A DNA stretch of 64,000 nt from Flavobacterium sp. ALJ2 (lineage in GTDB: Bacteria > Bacteroidota > Bacteroidia > Flavobacteriales > Flavobacteriaceae), in contig NZ_JADNRC010000001.1 in NCBI RefSeq assembly GCF_015594725.1, positions 372,001 through 436,000 on the forward strand, given 5' to 3'. The notes below the pieces were generated by a model. It ran no database searches, was not told the DNA's origin, and saw only the letters and a program-made list of their open reading frames with translations. The position numbers and the translations under genes are program-made. Of the stretch, positions 1 to 9,260 are shown piece after piece (the stretch's first letter is position 1; the number at the start of each line of letters is the position of its first letter).

Positions 1-1026
1 AGTGACTTCATTCGTTACTTTTATTTGAAGTGTAATTTCCTTTGGTTTTCCATCGGCAGTAACAGTAGCTTTTCCTGTGTAAGTTCCTGCAGCAGCAGTT
101 TGAGGAATATCGATTCCGCACCACATTGCCTGTACTTTTCCTTTTGGAACAGAAACTGTATTAGTAAAAACAGCCCCATCGTATTTTACTCCATCGGTAT
201 TAATGCAACCAATATTTTTTGCCGAAATGATGTCTCCATTACTGTTTTTTAAATCCGTGAATGTAACCTTCACATTTTTTAAATCCTGTATAGCATAAAT
301 ACCTAATTGAAAGGCTAAATATTCTCCTTTTAAAGCTGTGTCCGAAAAAGTGTTTTGAGTTCCTTTTTGAATCCATCTTTGTGGTAAATCATTTTTCATT
401 CGAATAGAATAAATTCTATCTTCTGGAAAAACCAGAAATGAACTACCGCTATTTTTTGCAATGATAGCTGTAGTTTCTGCCGCAGTTGCAATTACATCCA
501 TTGGGTAAAAACTATTGAAAGCATTTATACTTTGAATTTCTGTTAATGTGCAATTGTCGGCCAAATTTGTTTTGATTTTTGATACCCATTGCGCATCTGC
601 TTTATTTTCGGGTTTTGCATAAAGACCTTTAAGATAATTGGCGTCGCCTTCATCAATATAAGGCATATAATAAATGTAATATGTTCCCTTACCTGATATA
701 GGTTCAAAGAAAATAGTACCGCTTTCTCTAGTGATAGCATCGGTTTTTATATTGAGAATTGTTGCACCAGTTTTACCATCTTGTACGATGATTCTTTTTA
801 GTTCTGGTTTTTCATCTCTTCTACGCCATTCGATGGTGGTTTTAGCAATATTATCTCTTCCCGTAAATTCAACCACAGCGCGATGATTTCCTAATAAATC
901 AGGATTCCAGCTGTCTTTTCCATCGGTGTATTTTATTTGTTGTGCAGTCATTGGCATGCTGAAAATGTAAAGACACATAATCAATATTCGACTCAAAATT
1001 TGTCTGTTTTTTAGATGTTGTTTCAT
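1..1026 (-). CDS. Glycoside-hydrolase-like secreted protein (GH123/DUF4091 type), C-terminus cut by window edge
   Basis: The minus-strand frame starts at ATG 1026 and stays open to base 1, giving 342 codons without a stop, so the C-terminus lies outside the window. An N-terminal signal sequence ends near residue 30 (hydrophobic ILIMCLYIFSMPMTAQQ). A beta-rich domain follows with the motifs GNHRAVVEF, EWRRRDEKPE and GTYYIYYMPY. As I recall them, these are typical of the N-terminal domain of Bacteroidota glycoside-hydrolase domain proteins related to GH123 (beta-N-acetylgalactosaminidase) and DUF4091. The catalytic part is not visible. It is the last visible gene of the SusC-led arm, 41 bp after the cytochrome gene. 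Substrate is unproven; an amino-sugar glycan would fit the nagB-containing arm across the divide. Confidence 0.6.
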   Translation of the reverse strand, partial: MKQHLKNRQILSRILIMCLYIFSMPMTAQQIKYTDGKDSWNPDLLGNHRAVVEFTGRDNIAKTTIEWRRRDEKPELKRIIVQDGKTGATILNIKTDAITRESGTIFFEPISGKGTYYIYYMPYIDEGDANYLKGLYAKPENKADAQWVSKIKTNLADNCTLTEIQSINAFNSFYPMDVIATAAETTAIIAKNSGSSFLVFPEDRIYSIRMKNDLPQRWIQKGTQNTFSDTALKGEYLAFQLGIYAIQDLKNVKVTFTDLKNSNGDIISAKNIGCINTDGVKYDGAVFTNTVSVPKGKVQAMWCGIDIPQTAAAGTYTGKATVTADGKPKEITLQIKVTNEVT

Positions 1027-1067
1027 TTTGTGTGTTCAAGTTAAAAAAAGTATGCGTATTTATAATT

Positions 1068-2057
1068 TTAGTAAACGGCTTTTAAATTGTTTTTTTTCCA
1101 GTAAGCAATAATAGGTTTATATGGACCATATTTATGCTGTTGTTCCGTAAAAGTATCTCCAAAAGGGCCATGTGCATAATCAATAGGTTTACTCATTTCG
1201 TTGGGATAATCAAATGTTTTAGGGTTTGGTCTCGTATGAATGGCATCGTCATTTACATAAGCAGCAATATCTAGTGCTTGTGCATCGGTAAGATGAGGTT
1301 TTCCAATAGCGACCTTATCATAAGGCATATTACCTTTTAACCATTGGGCTTGTTTAATAATTCGGTGCATGCTTGATCCAGGTTGATATCCGTATTTTCC
1401 CCAAAGAGGAGGATAGGTGTAGCCTGATTTATCTGCATTGTATTGGCCTTGACCATCTTCACCGTGGCATCTTACACAGTTTTCGGTAAAAAGAACTTTG
1501 CCTCTTGCAGAGCTTGCAGCTACATCTGGAAAAAATATTTCCATGTTCTTGGCTCCTTTAAATAAACTGTCTTTAGGTACAAATGTGCTAATCCATTTAA
1601 AATAAGATAAAAAAGCAACCATTTCTTTCCCGTCAAGCGGAAGTGGTTTCCCCGAATGAGGTCGCATGATGCAATTATTAATACGTTCTGCCAACGTGAG
1701 TACTTTATTTTCTCGTCCGCGGTATTGTGGATAGTTATCATGAGAAGACATCAGGTTTAGGGAATATGGTTTGGTACCAGCATCTTGATGGCAATTGGTA
1801 CAATTCATTTTATTTCCCAAATATTTTCCATTAATCCCATTTGGACCAATGTAATAGGATGTTCTTAACATCAATTCCTTTCCATAACGCACCGATTCAC
1901 CAAATTTGTCATTTGGAATTTTGGAGGTGTCAATAGTAATATAGGAATCCTTATTAGGAGATTCCATAGCTATTGATTTAGCAGAAGATGTATTGCAAGA
2001 ATTGAGAACAATAATCGGCAATGCTAAAAATATACCAATAAGAATTATTTTTTTCAT
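1068..2057 (-). CDS. Dihaem c-type cytochrome lipoprotein, TsdA-like (thiosulfate dehydrogenase family)
   Basis: A lipoprotein signal ends at the lipobox Cys21 (VLNSC). There are two haem c sites, CTNCH (residues 86-90) and CVRCH (194-198). Between them lies YPQYRGRENKVLTLAERINNC, where Cys129 sits in the position of the unusual Cys axial haem ligand of TsdA; Met244 in the GNMPYD stretch could be the distal ligand of haem 2. TsdA oxidises thiosulfate to tetrathionate or does the reverse. The 329-aa length fits a lipid-anchored TsdA with two fused cytochrome domains. It lies within a SusCD locus between a glycoside-hydrolase-like gene and an arylsulfotransferase-like gene, an unusual setting. 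Family membership is fairly secure; the reaction and its direction are inference. Confidence 0.75.
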   Translation of the reverse strand: MKKIILIGIFLALPIIVLNSCNTSSAKSIAMESPNKDSYITIDTSKIPNDKFGESVRYGKELMLRTSYYIGPNGINGKYLGNKMNCTNCHQDAGTKPYSLNLMSSHDNYPQYRGRENKVLTLAERINNCIMRPHSGKPLPLDGKEMVAFLSYFKWISTFVPKDSLFKGAKNMEIFFPDVAASSARGKVLFTENCVRCHGEDGQGQYNADKSGYTYPPLWGKYGYQPGSSMHRIIKQAQWLKGNMPYDKVAIGKPHLTDAQALDIAAYVNDDAIHTRPNPKTFDYPNEMSKPIDYAHGPFGDTFTEQQHKYGPYKPIIAYWKKNNLKAVY

Positions 2058-2072
2058 GTTTAAAAATTTTAT

Positions 2073-2150
2073 CCTGACAGGTTTTTAAAAAACTGTTAGG
2101 TATTTCCTTTTGACTATCATATACCTGCAAGGTTTTTAAAACTTTGCAGG
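2073..2150. repeat. Two tandem, similar hairpins between the cytochrome and arylsulfotransferase genes
   Basis: Bases 2073-2100 (CCTGACAGG, T-run, A-run, CTGTTAGG) and 2124-2150 (CCTGCAAGG, TTTTTAAAA, CTTTGCAGG) are each near-perfect dyads and resemble one another, so they may be copies of one element. They fill most of the 108-bp gap before the cytochrome start at 2057. On the minus-strand transcript they could act as processing, stabilising or attenuation hairpins. Neither is followed by a clear U-run, so they are not called terminators. Confidence 0.5.
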
Positions 2151-2165
2151 AAAATCAATATTTCT

Positions 2166-3578
2166 TTAATTTAAAAGAAATGGTTTCGCATTTTCCTCTG
2201 GAATAAACTCCACACGATAAGGAGGGATTTCAGACTCTAAAGCCCAAAGTAATACTCCTTTTTTATTGGTTAAAACCGTTATATGCCTTTTTGAACAACA
2301 ACATAATATAGCGTCTTTATCAATCATATATGCGCTTCCCATTCGATCATTATAAATATCCATTGGTAATTTTATCTGAAAATCCAGCTTTACCGTATTA
2401 TTTTTTTCATTTAGTTTTAAGGCAAAAACTGAAGATTGTTTTTTATCTACACCGTTATCAAAAAACATCAAACTTCCGTCTTGGTTTATGTGAGCTGCGT
2501 GTGCTTGCGAGAATTTACTATCTTGGGAGATAGAGAAAGTACCGCCTTTTCCTAATTTCCAGATTACTTTTCCCGTTTTAGCATCAACTTTCCAAATTTG
2601 TCCGTTGTTATAAAAAGAGATAAGGAAGTTGCCGTCTTTGTCATAATTAAGGCTATTGGCATGCATCCAATCTTTTTTGGTTTTCAATAATGCTTTATCT
2701 TTCATTGGATCCAAGTTGTCAAAAACACTCCATTTCCAGAGTTGTTTTCCTTTTTTATCCAAAATAAGAATTCCATCTCCATTAATGGTATCTTTCTTTT
2801 TTCCTCCTATAGCAGTTAAATCGGTTATTCTTTCATCAACAAATAGTGTAACTATTTCATTGGTCGATTTTTTTATAATTTCATGGTGGATGACTTGTTT
2901 AAAATCGCCTTGTCCTTTTTTAATGTGTGTTAAGGTATCGCCTTGTAAATTAATTTCCAGAATCTCACTTCCGTAACTTGTAGGTTCATCATTGGTACCC
3001 AAAATAGCAATGATAGATTGCTCTTTGGTAAAATGAGTAACCTTAAACCCTGTTCCATCAACGGTATGATACCATCTTAAATTTCCTTTGTAATCTACAA
3101 TGTATGCGACTCCTGGCGTTTCTCTTTTTGCTAAAAGCATAAACCCTTTTTTGAACTTTTCGGGTAAAAGTTCTGGTTTCGGAGAATTGGCTTTGAATTG
3201 GTTTTGCAACCATTCGGGTAATTTCCGAGATTTAAAATTGTACACTTTACTCGTGTTTTTAGTTTCACCTTGTATGGTAACTAACTGATAACTGTAATTG
3301 GTTTCAGAAGCAATATTGCAAAGTACCAACGTATGAGCGAGGCCAGTTTTTGAAATTGGAGAGGTTGTTTTATTTTTTATTCCATTTTTATCAGACCAAT
3401 ATTCAGCAAATACCCTTACATCGTCACTAGTAGTAACATCGATTTGAATCTTCAATTCGTTGTTGCCATGAGTCCCAATTGTAATATTTTTAATCACATC
3501 ACCCTGATTTTTAGCACAGCTTGCCATTGCAAGAAGGACTAAAATAAAGCTCCATTTTAATATTATTTTTTTAACCAT
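2166..3578 (-). CDS. Arylsulfotransferase (ASST)-like lipoprotein
   Basis: The 470-aa protein has a lipobox ending at Cys21 (AMASC), a small N-terminal beta domain (about residues 30-115) and a beta-propeller-like region (about 140-465). Its repeats pair phrases such as GVAYIVDYKGNLRWYH, ILDKKGKQLWKW and VDAKTGKVIWKLGKGG, the pattern of the arylsulfotransferase family (PQQ-like propeller). Conserved histidines are visible at 231/232 (VIHHEI), 306 (DWMHANS) and 360/363 (QAHAAH), plausible counterparts of the catalytic histidines of bacterial ASST, which transfers sulfate between phenolic esters through a His intermediate. Bacteroidota homologues are often uncharacterised, so the sulfate role is inference. 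It follows SusD in the same direction, separated by a hairpin. Confidence 0.7.
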   Translation of the reverse strand: MVKKIILKWSFILVLLAMASCAKNQGDVIKNITIGTHGNNELKIQIDVTTSDDVRVFAEYWSDKNGIKNKTTSPISKTGLAHTLVLCNIASETNYSYQLVTIQGETKNTSKVYNFKSRKLPEWLQNQFKANSPKPELLPEKFKKGFMLLAKRETPGVAYIVDYKGNLRWYHTVDGTGFKVTHFTKEQSIIAILGTNDEPTSYGSEILEINLQGDTLTHIKKGQGDFKQVIHHEIIKKSTNEIVTLFVDERITDLTAIGGKKKDTINGDGILILDKKGKQLWKWSVFDNLDPMKDKALLKTKKDWMHANSLNYDKDGNFLISFYNNGQIWKVDAKTGKVIWKLGKGGTFSISQDSKFSQAHAAHINQDGSLMFFDNGVDKKQSSVFALKLNEKNNTVKLDFQIKLPMDIYNDRMGSAYMIDKDAILCCCSKRHITVLTNKKGVLLWALESEIPPYRVEFIPEENAKPFLLN

Positions 3579-3614
3579 CTGAAAAATTTTCTTTTATTGA
3601 ACAGCTATATAAAT

Positions 3615-3654
3615 AATCAAGAATAGGCAGCATTAAAGTTACCTATTCTTGATT
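3615..3654 (-). terminator. Hairpin between susD and the ASST-like gene (attenuator or partial terminator)
   Basis: Perfect 13-bp arms, AATCAAGAATAGG (3615-3627) and CCTATTCTTGATT (3642-3654), enclose a 14-nt loop. It starts 10 bp downstream of the SusD stop on the minus strand. The sequence after it is AT-rich but lacks a strong U-run, so it probably reduces or protects the downstream message and need not end transcription fully. Such hairpins after SusD could set a higher SusCD level than that of the distal genes. Confidence 0.55.
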
Positions 3655-3663
3655 TGGTGTTTC

Positions 3664-5175
3664 TTATTGTCTATCACCATTATTTAAGTGAGGGTTAAGA
3701 TTAACCTGACTTTGCGGATAGGTGTAATATTTGTTTTGAGGCATCTTGATTTGTGCTGGTTCACCTACTCTAAGATGGTATGCATTTACTAGAATATCAT
3801 ATTTGTTCATTCGTATTAAATCCTGACGGCGTTTTCCTTCATAAAAAAGTTCCCATCCTCTTTCTTGCAAAATAGCGTCTCTTAAGGTTGCTTGATTGTA
3901 ATCGGTCATAATCAATAATTTGGCATGGGATCTTCCTTTAACTTGATTAATAAGATCTATCGTTTCGCTATTAGGACCATTAATTTCATTTAATGCTTCG
4001 GCTCTGCTTAGCAACACATCAGCATAACGCAATATATTTACACTATGACCATCGTAATAGGTTGTCGTTTCATCATCGGCGTATTTTCTGGTCGATACAT
4101 CAGGCATATAGAATTCTCCTTTTGGAGGTTGAGCGCCCAATGAAGGAGCTTGCTTGTGCAGTAATTTATCGACACCCATATATTCTGGAAAGAAGCATTT
4201 TTTTCTATCATCTTCGTCGCCAAAAGTGTTATAAAAATCCCAGTTTACGGTATAATACTGCCATCTGTTTTGAATAACAGGATGATCTATTGGTCCAAAA
4301 TGGTTTAATAATTCAGTCCCATTTGTATTTGCATCACTTAGAGAAGAGAAAATATTCTCACTACACCATTTATTACTTTCTTTAAATAATCCTAAGTAAG
4401 ATGGATAAAGGCTGTATTCATTAAGACCCATTACCTGTCCGGTAAGCTCTACAACTTTTTGCCAATTATGACTGCGTAAATATAATTTTGCAAGTAAAGT
4501 AAATGCAGCACCTTTGGTAGCACGCCCCACATCATCGGTACCATAAATTCCATTCGATTTATAATTAATGGGTAGCGCAGCGGCAACTTCTGTAAGTTCT
4601 TTTATGATAAAAGCATCAATTTCTTCAACAGATGATGGAGGTGTTTGGTCGAGATAATTGGCATTTTTTAAGTTAGCGTCTGTAATTAACACTACAGGTC
4701 CCCAAGCATCCGTTAAATCCATATAGGCAGAAGCTCTTAGAAACTTAGCTTCGGCTATGAATTGCCTTTTTTCAGAATCTGTAATTCCTGTCATTGGAGT
4801 AATGTTGAAGATAGCAAAGTTGGCATTGGCAATTAACTTATACATTGCATTCCAATCTTCCAGAAGTAATCCATTACTTGAATTCCAAGTTCCTAATGAT
4901 AACTGCCCTGGATCACCACCAAACTGGCAATGACCTATATCTGTAGCGATATCTGTTAGTGCAAAATGTCGTGTAGCCCAATAGGAATAGTTATCACCAA
5001 CGCTAGGGCCTTTTAGCCTGCCATAAATAGAATTAATGGCAGCTATAGCATCAGATTTAGTTTGATATCCGTTGGTATTAGTTAGATTACTATATACCGT
5101 AGGGTCAAGATCTTGATTGCACGAAAATTGTGCTCCCGCAGTAAGTAAAAGTAATAATAGTGTATGTTTTTTCAT
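3664..5175 (-). CDS. SusD/RagB-family outer-membrane glycan-binding lipoprotein
   Basis: The 503-aa protein has a lipobox ending at Cys19 (AQFSC). The TPR-like N-terminal half (AIAAINSIYGRLKG, FIAEAKFLRASAYMDL) and the C-terminal segment (ILRYADVLLSRAEALNEING, LLDAILQERGWELFYEGKRR-like stretch at about residues 435-460) are hallmarks of SusD/RagB proteins. These cap a SusC porin on the cell surface and bind the oligosaccharide before import. It begins 36 bp after the SusC stop, the standard pairing. Length and motif order are normal, with no sign of decay. The ligand cannot be read from sequence. Confidence 0.95.
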   Translation of the reverse strand: MKKHTLLLLLLTAGAQFSCNQDLDPTVYSNLTNTNGYQTKSDAIAAINSIYGRLKGPSVGDNYSYWATRHFALTDIATDIGHCQFGGDPGQLSLGTWNSSNGLLLEDWNAMYKLIANANFAIFNITPMTGITDSEKRQFIAEAKFLRASAYMDLTDAWGPVVLITDANLKNANYLDQTPPSSVEEIDAFIIKELTEVAAALPINYKSNGIYGTDDVGRATKGAAFTLLAKLYLRSHNWQKVVELTGQVMGLNEYSLYPSYLGLFKESNKWCSENIFSSLSDANTNGTELLNHFGPIDHPVIQNRWQYYTVNWDFYNTFGDEDDRKKCFFPEYMGVDKLLHKQAPSLGAQPPKGEFYMPDVSTRKYADDETTTYYDGHSVNILRYADVLLSRAEALNEINGPNSETIDLINQVKGRSHAKLLIMTDYNQATLRDAILQERGWELFYEGKRRQDLIRMNKYDILVNAYHLRVGEPAQIKMPQNKYYTYPQSQVNLNPHLNNGDRQ

Positions 5176-5211
5176 TTTAATAAATTTAATGTTACTAAAA
5201 AAGCTTGTAGA

Positions 5212-8200
5212 TTAGTGAATTGTGATTTTAACACCCATGATAATCGTTCTGGAAGCTGGGAATGAATTAAAATCTATTCCTCCGCCCATGTTTTGTTGTG
5301 TGGCATTATCAGGATTAAAATGACCATTTACCTCAGGATCATTTCCAGAATATTTAGTGATGGTTGCTAAATTCTGACCTATAAGATACAAGCGAATAGT
5401 ATCTATAAATTTTACTTGTTTTAATACACTCTCAGGAATAGAATATCCAATAGAAATATTTTTTAAACGGATGTATGAAGCTTCTTCAACAAATTTTGAG
5501 TTTACATAACTACCATATTTGCTTTTGTAATAGCCATCTCTCGGGATATCTGTATTTTCATTTGAGCCAGCTACCCAGCGATTTAAAATATCTGTACCTG
5601 TAGATGATTCTCCTACCATGGCAGTCATATTATACACAGAGTAATCAAAAGCTCCTTGAAAGAAGATATTCAAATCAAAATTTCCAAATTTAAAATCGTT
5701 GTTAAATCCTGCAACATAATGTGGTGTAGAATTTCCTAAATACGTTCTGTCCTTGGCAGTAATAACTCCATCTCCGTCGATATCATCATATTTTGGATCT
5801 CCAGGCTTAGATAAAGGTTGAGGAGCATATACTTCTCCCGTTTTTATAACGCCCGCATATTTATAGCCATATAACACACTCATCTCTTTTCCTGGTTCCA
5901 ATCGTGTAAATTCCTGACCAGAAACGGTGCCGCTTGGATTAGATGTATTGTTGCTTATGATAGTAACATTATCAGCAAGGGATACTACCTCTTGTTTATT
6001 GTAAGCAAGATTTAAAGAAGTTGTCCAAGAAAAGTTATTTGTTCTATAATTTGTACTACTTATGCCTAATTCAACTCCTTTATTATCAATAACACCCGAA
6101 TTAATTCTTTGGACATTAAATCCCCACCATCCACCAACTGGAACATTCAAGAGCGCATCGCTTGTTCTTTTCTTGTACACATCGATAGTAACACTAAGTT
6201 TATCATTAAAAAATCCCATATCCAAACCTAAATTGGTTTGAGCAGTTTGTTCCCACTTTAAGTCAGGATTTGCTAAGTTATTAGGCTCTGTACCCCCTAC
6301 AAAGTCACCGGGAGCAATAGTTACTCCCCAAGAAGTCAATCGGTTCATATAAGCATAATCTCCAATACCATCATTTCCAGTAATACCGTAACTGGCTCTA
6401 AATTTAAGCTCCGAAAAAGTATTTAATTTTTGTATAAAAGATTCGTTAGAAAGTTTCCATGCAATAGCTCCAGATGGGAATATTCCAAATTTATTATTTG
6501 GACCAAAACGAGAAGAACCATCTTTTCTTATGGTAAAAGAAACTAAATATTTATCGTTAAACGAATAGTTTAATCTGCTAAAATAAGAAGTAAGTTTAGT
6601 CTCTGTTTTTTCAGTTTCTGGCTTCAAATAAACAGAAGCACCTTGAAGATTGTAATACGTTAGCAAGTCATTAGAAAATCCAGAACCAGACGCTTTCATA
6701 CGTTCGTAAGTATCTTTTTGATTAGAAGTTCCAATCATTGCCGTTATAGCATGTTCTTTTATGGCAAACTTATACGTCAAATATTGCTCTGTACTCCATC
6801 TAAAATAGGTTTTGTTTTCTTCGGATCCTGTGCCTTTAAGAGCAGCTCCGGCAACAAGTGTACTAGGAGTATATTTTCCTTGTATATTTTCTTGCCACTC
6901 GGCTCCAGCTCCAAAATGGTACGTTAAGTTTTTAACGATTTCATAGTCTAAGAACATACTTCCGTTTACCAATCTGTTAATGGTATGATTTGTAGGTTCT
7001 AATAAAAGTGCCAAAGCATTATCTTTTCCTTGATACTTATAATAAGATCCATCTGGATTATAAATAGGGATAGTAGGAGGAGCCGTTTGCAAAGAGTACA
7101 AAGGAGATAAAATATTATCACTAAAATCACTATTACTTCCTTCACTTACAGCACCATAAACATTCGTGCCTATATTTAGTTTTTCATTAAATCTTTTCTC
7201 ACCCCCCATTCTTACCGTATATCTGTCAAAATCGGTATTTTTTAAAGCCCCCGTTTGTTTTAAATAATTACCCGAAAGAAAAAATTTAGATGTTTTATCG
7301 CTTCCGCTAAAGGTAATTGTTCTGTTAATTACCTCTCCTGGACGGGTTGCAGCCTTAAACCAATTGGTATTTGCGATAGGGAAACTAGAAGGAAAAACAG
7401 GAGGTCTGCCGTTTTCTATGGCAATAGCATTTTGAACATCTGCATATTGTTGACCAGTAATTAAGGAAGGTTGCTTAATTATATTCTGAAAACCATCAGA
7501 GATTTCAGCTTCAACTTGCATTTTTCCCAATTTTCCTTTTTTGGTAGTAATAATAATTACTCCATTTCCTCCTCGTGCACCGTATATAGCTGTTGAAGAA
7601 GCGTCTTTTAGAATCTGAATATTTTCGATATCATTCGGACTAATTGATGCACCGCTGTTTGTAATAAAACCATCCACTACATATAAAGGTGCGTTAGAAG
7701 TATTTAGTGAGTTTCCACCTCTAATTACTACTGAAGGGGTACTTCCGGGCGCATAACTATTTTGTTGCACTTGAACCCCAGAGGCGCGTCCTTGAAGGGC
7801 TTGACCAACATTACTAATAGTACCACCTAAATTCAGGTTGTCCTTGCTTATAGAACTTACAGAGCCAGTAAGATCTTTCTTTTTCTGTTTTCCATATCCT
7901 ACAACTACTTCGTCAAGTTTTTGACCTACTTCTTTCAAGATGATTTTTAGAGGAGCATTACTTATAGTCACTTCCTGATCCTCCATACCAATGTAAGTTG
8001 CAATAAGTTTAGTAGCATTATCGGGCACAGTAATTGCAAAGTTTCCCTCAGTATCCGTTTGTACACCAGTTGAGGTGCCTTTTACAATGATATTTACACC
8101 AGCTAAAGGAAGACCGTTTTGATCGGTTACTTTACCTTTTACAGTTTTTTCAAAAAACAATGCAATATTGTCTTTGTTTGATGTATGATTTATGGATAAA

Positions 8201-8319
8201 GCTGCCGAAGCTTGAAATGTAAAAGCTAATGACGAAAGAAGTATTAGTTTAATTTCTTTATGAGACGACAGCTTGATTGTCTGAAAATCCCTTGGTTTTT
8301 TTTGGTTTAATAGTTTCAT
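5212..8319 (-). CDS. SusC/RagA-family TonB-linked outer-membrane importer
   Basis: The 1035-aa protein has an N-terminal signal region (hydrophobic residues about 24-40) and a carboxypeptidase-D-like regulatory domain (about 58-130: VKGKVTDQNGLPLAGVNI, GTSTGVQTDTEGNF). The SusC signature DEVVVGYG (136-143) precedes the plug domain and a long beta-barrel rich in aromatic strands. It imports oligosaccharides across the outer membrane using TonB energy, together with the SusD lid. It is the first gene of the minus-strand arm. About 230 bp upstream lies a TTG-N20-TATTTTCG promoter-like element, and further upstream two TGTG...CACA palindromes that probably bind the regulator of this locus. Length is within the usual range. 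Confidence 0.96.
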   Translation of the reverse strand: MKLLNQKKPRDFQTIKLSSHKEIKLILLSSLAFTFQASAALSINHTSNKDNIALFFEKTVKGKVTDQNGLPLAGVNIIVKGTSTGVQTDTEGNFAITVPDNATKLIATYIGMEDQEVTISNAPLKIILKEVGQKLDEVVVGYGKQKKKDLTGSVSSISKDNLNLGGTISNVGQALQGRASGVQVQQNSYAPGSTPSVVIRGGNSLNTSNAPLYVVDGFITNSGASISPNDIENIQILKDASSTAIYGARGGNGVIIITTKKGKLGKMQVEAEISDGFQNIIKQPSLITGQQYADVQNAIAIENGRPPVFPSSFPIANTNWFKAATRPGEVINRTITFSGSDKTSKFFLSGNYLKQTGALKNTDFDRYTVRMGGEKRFNEKLNIGTNVYGAVSEGSNSDFSDNILSPLYSLQTAPPTIPIYNPDGSYYKYQGKDNALALLLEPTNHTINRLVNGSMFLDYEIVKNLTYHFGAGAEWQENIQGKYTPSTLVAGAALKGTGSEENKTYFRWSTEQYLTYKFAIKEHAITAMIGTSNQKDTYERMKASGSGFSNDLLTYYNLQGASVYLKPETEKTETKLTSYFSRLNYSFNDKYLVSFTIRKDGSSRFGPNNKFGIFPSGAIAWKLSNESFIQKLNTFSELKFRASYGITGNDGIGDYAYMNRLTSWGVTIAPGDFVGGTEPNNLANPDLKWEQTAQTNLGLDMGFFNDKLSVTIDVYKKRTSDALLNVPVGGWWGFNVQRINSGVIDNKGVELGISSTNYRTNNFSWTTSLNLAYNKQEVVSLADNVTIISNNTSNPSGTVSGQEFTRLEPGKEMSVLYGYKYAGVIKTGEVYAPQPLSKPGDPKYDDIDGDGVITAKDRTYLGNSTPHYVAGFNNDFKFGNFDLNIFFQGAFDYSVYNMTAMVGESSTGTDILNRWVAGSNENTDIPRDGYYKSKYGSYVNSKFVEEASYIRLKNISIGYSIPESVLKQVKFIDTIRLYLIGQNLATITKYSGNDPEVNGHFNPDNATQQNMGGGIDFNSFPASRTIIMGVKITIH

Positions 8320-8548
8320 ACTCTTTAAATGTTTTTTTGTTATTAATTTAATTTTTATGCAAAACAGGTATTCATTTTATTGTGGTCATTTAAGGATGAG
8401 GATTCCTTAAAAGGGGATAATAATTTTATGCATTAACTAATAAAAAATATCTAAGGACTTAGTTTTTTAGTCTAAAAACGTATTGATTTATCTTATTTAA
8501 ATAACCTTAAATTTTTAACAAAAAAGAGTTTGATTCTTTAAAGCATAA

Positions 8549-8579
8549 CGAAAATATTCATTTTATTTTTATTAAACAA
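8549..8579 (-). promoter_or_regulatory. Putative promoter of the SusC-led arm (TTG-N20-TATTTTCG)
   Basis: On the minus strand TTG (complement of 8577-8579) is followed after 20 bp by TATTTTCG (complement of 8549-8556), one base away from the Bacteroidota -7 consensus TAnnTTTG. It lies about 230 bp upstream of the SusC start, leaving a long leader. The kinase promoter across the gap shows the same TTTCG deviation, which supports both. Confidence 0.45.
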
Positions 8580-8595
8580 GTAAAAACGTAAAAAA

Positions 8596-8632
8596 TGTGC
8601 TCGAACACATGTTATTTGTGTTCTCGAGCACA
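8596..8632. promoter_or_regulatory. Paired palindromic operator upstream of susC
   Basis: Two dyads lie side by side: TGTGCTCGAACACA (8596-8609) and TGTGTTCTCGAGCACA (8617-8632). Their centres are 22 bp apart, about two helical turns. Each is self-complementary or nearly so, and the two are also inverted relative to each other. The first recurs exactly, as its reverse complement, at 9583-9596. The form fits a LacI- or GntR-family site; no such regulator gene is in the window. The pair could also fold as one large hairpin with a T-run on the plus side, but no plus-strand gene ends nearby, so an operator is favoured. Confidence 0.7.
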
Positions 8633-9260
8633 TTTTTTGTTGTCAAAAGTGTTTTTTTAATCATAAAATTTGTATTTTTTATCAAAAAAAGTATTATTTA
8701 TTTTGACAATATTTTTATGATAAGTATGTGATTAATGTTTAAAAGATGCTGACTTCGCATAATTTAGGGTTAAATGATAGAGTAGGTTTAATTTAAAACT
8801 GAGGACTGGAAATGTTTTTTCTATTGTTTTTATGTTAAAAAATAGCTGTAAATACTCCCTTTTAATTGCTCTAATTGATTGTATAATTCCGAAGCTGTAT
8901 TTGTTGAAATTTCCTGTTGTAATTTTTTGTTAAAATTATTTTAATGTATTATTAGAGAACCGTTGAATGTAATTCTTCTTATATGTATAGAATTCATAAC
9001 TAGCGAAGGCTAAAAAAAATGTTTCACTCAACATAAATTGCATAGGCTATACGAAAAATATAATTTTATAGAATCATCTTGACTTTGGATTTTAAACCTA
9101 TAAATTCTATGCGTTAAATATCATTTTCATGAATTATAGTTAAAGGATATATTAGGTAATTGCATTGCTTCCTATTCTTTAGTTCAATGATATTAGATTG
9201 TGGAAAAATCGATAAAACGATTACTGATTTATATGTGTAAAATCTAAAGAATAGATAATC

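Noticed and set aside
25..252. A 75-codon plus-strand frame at the left edge
   Set aside because: It lies inside the minus-strand glycosidase-like gene in another frame, and its Ser/Cys-rich composition is typical of a shadow frame.
8596..8638. Reading the paired palindrome as a single intrinsic terminator
   Set aside because: The two halves could pair into a long stem with a T-run on the plus strand, but no plus-strand gene ends near it and one half is repeated at 9583 without a terminator context. An operator explains more.
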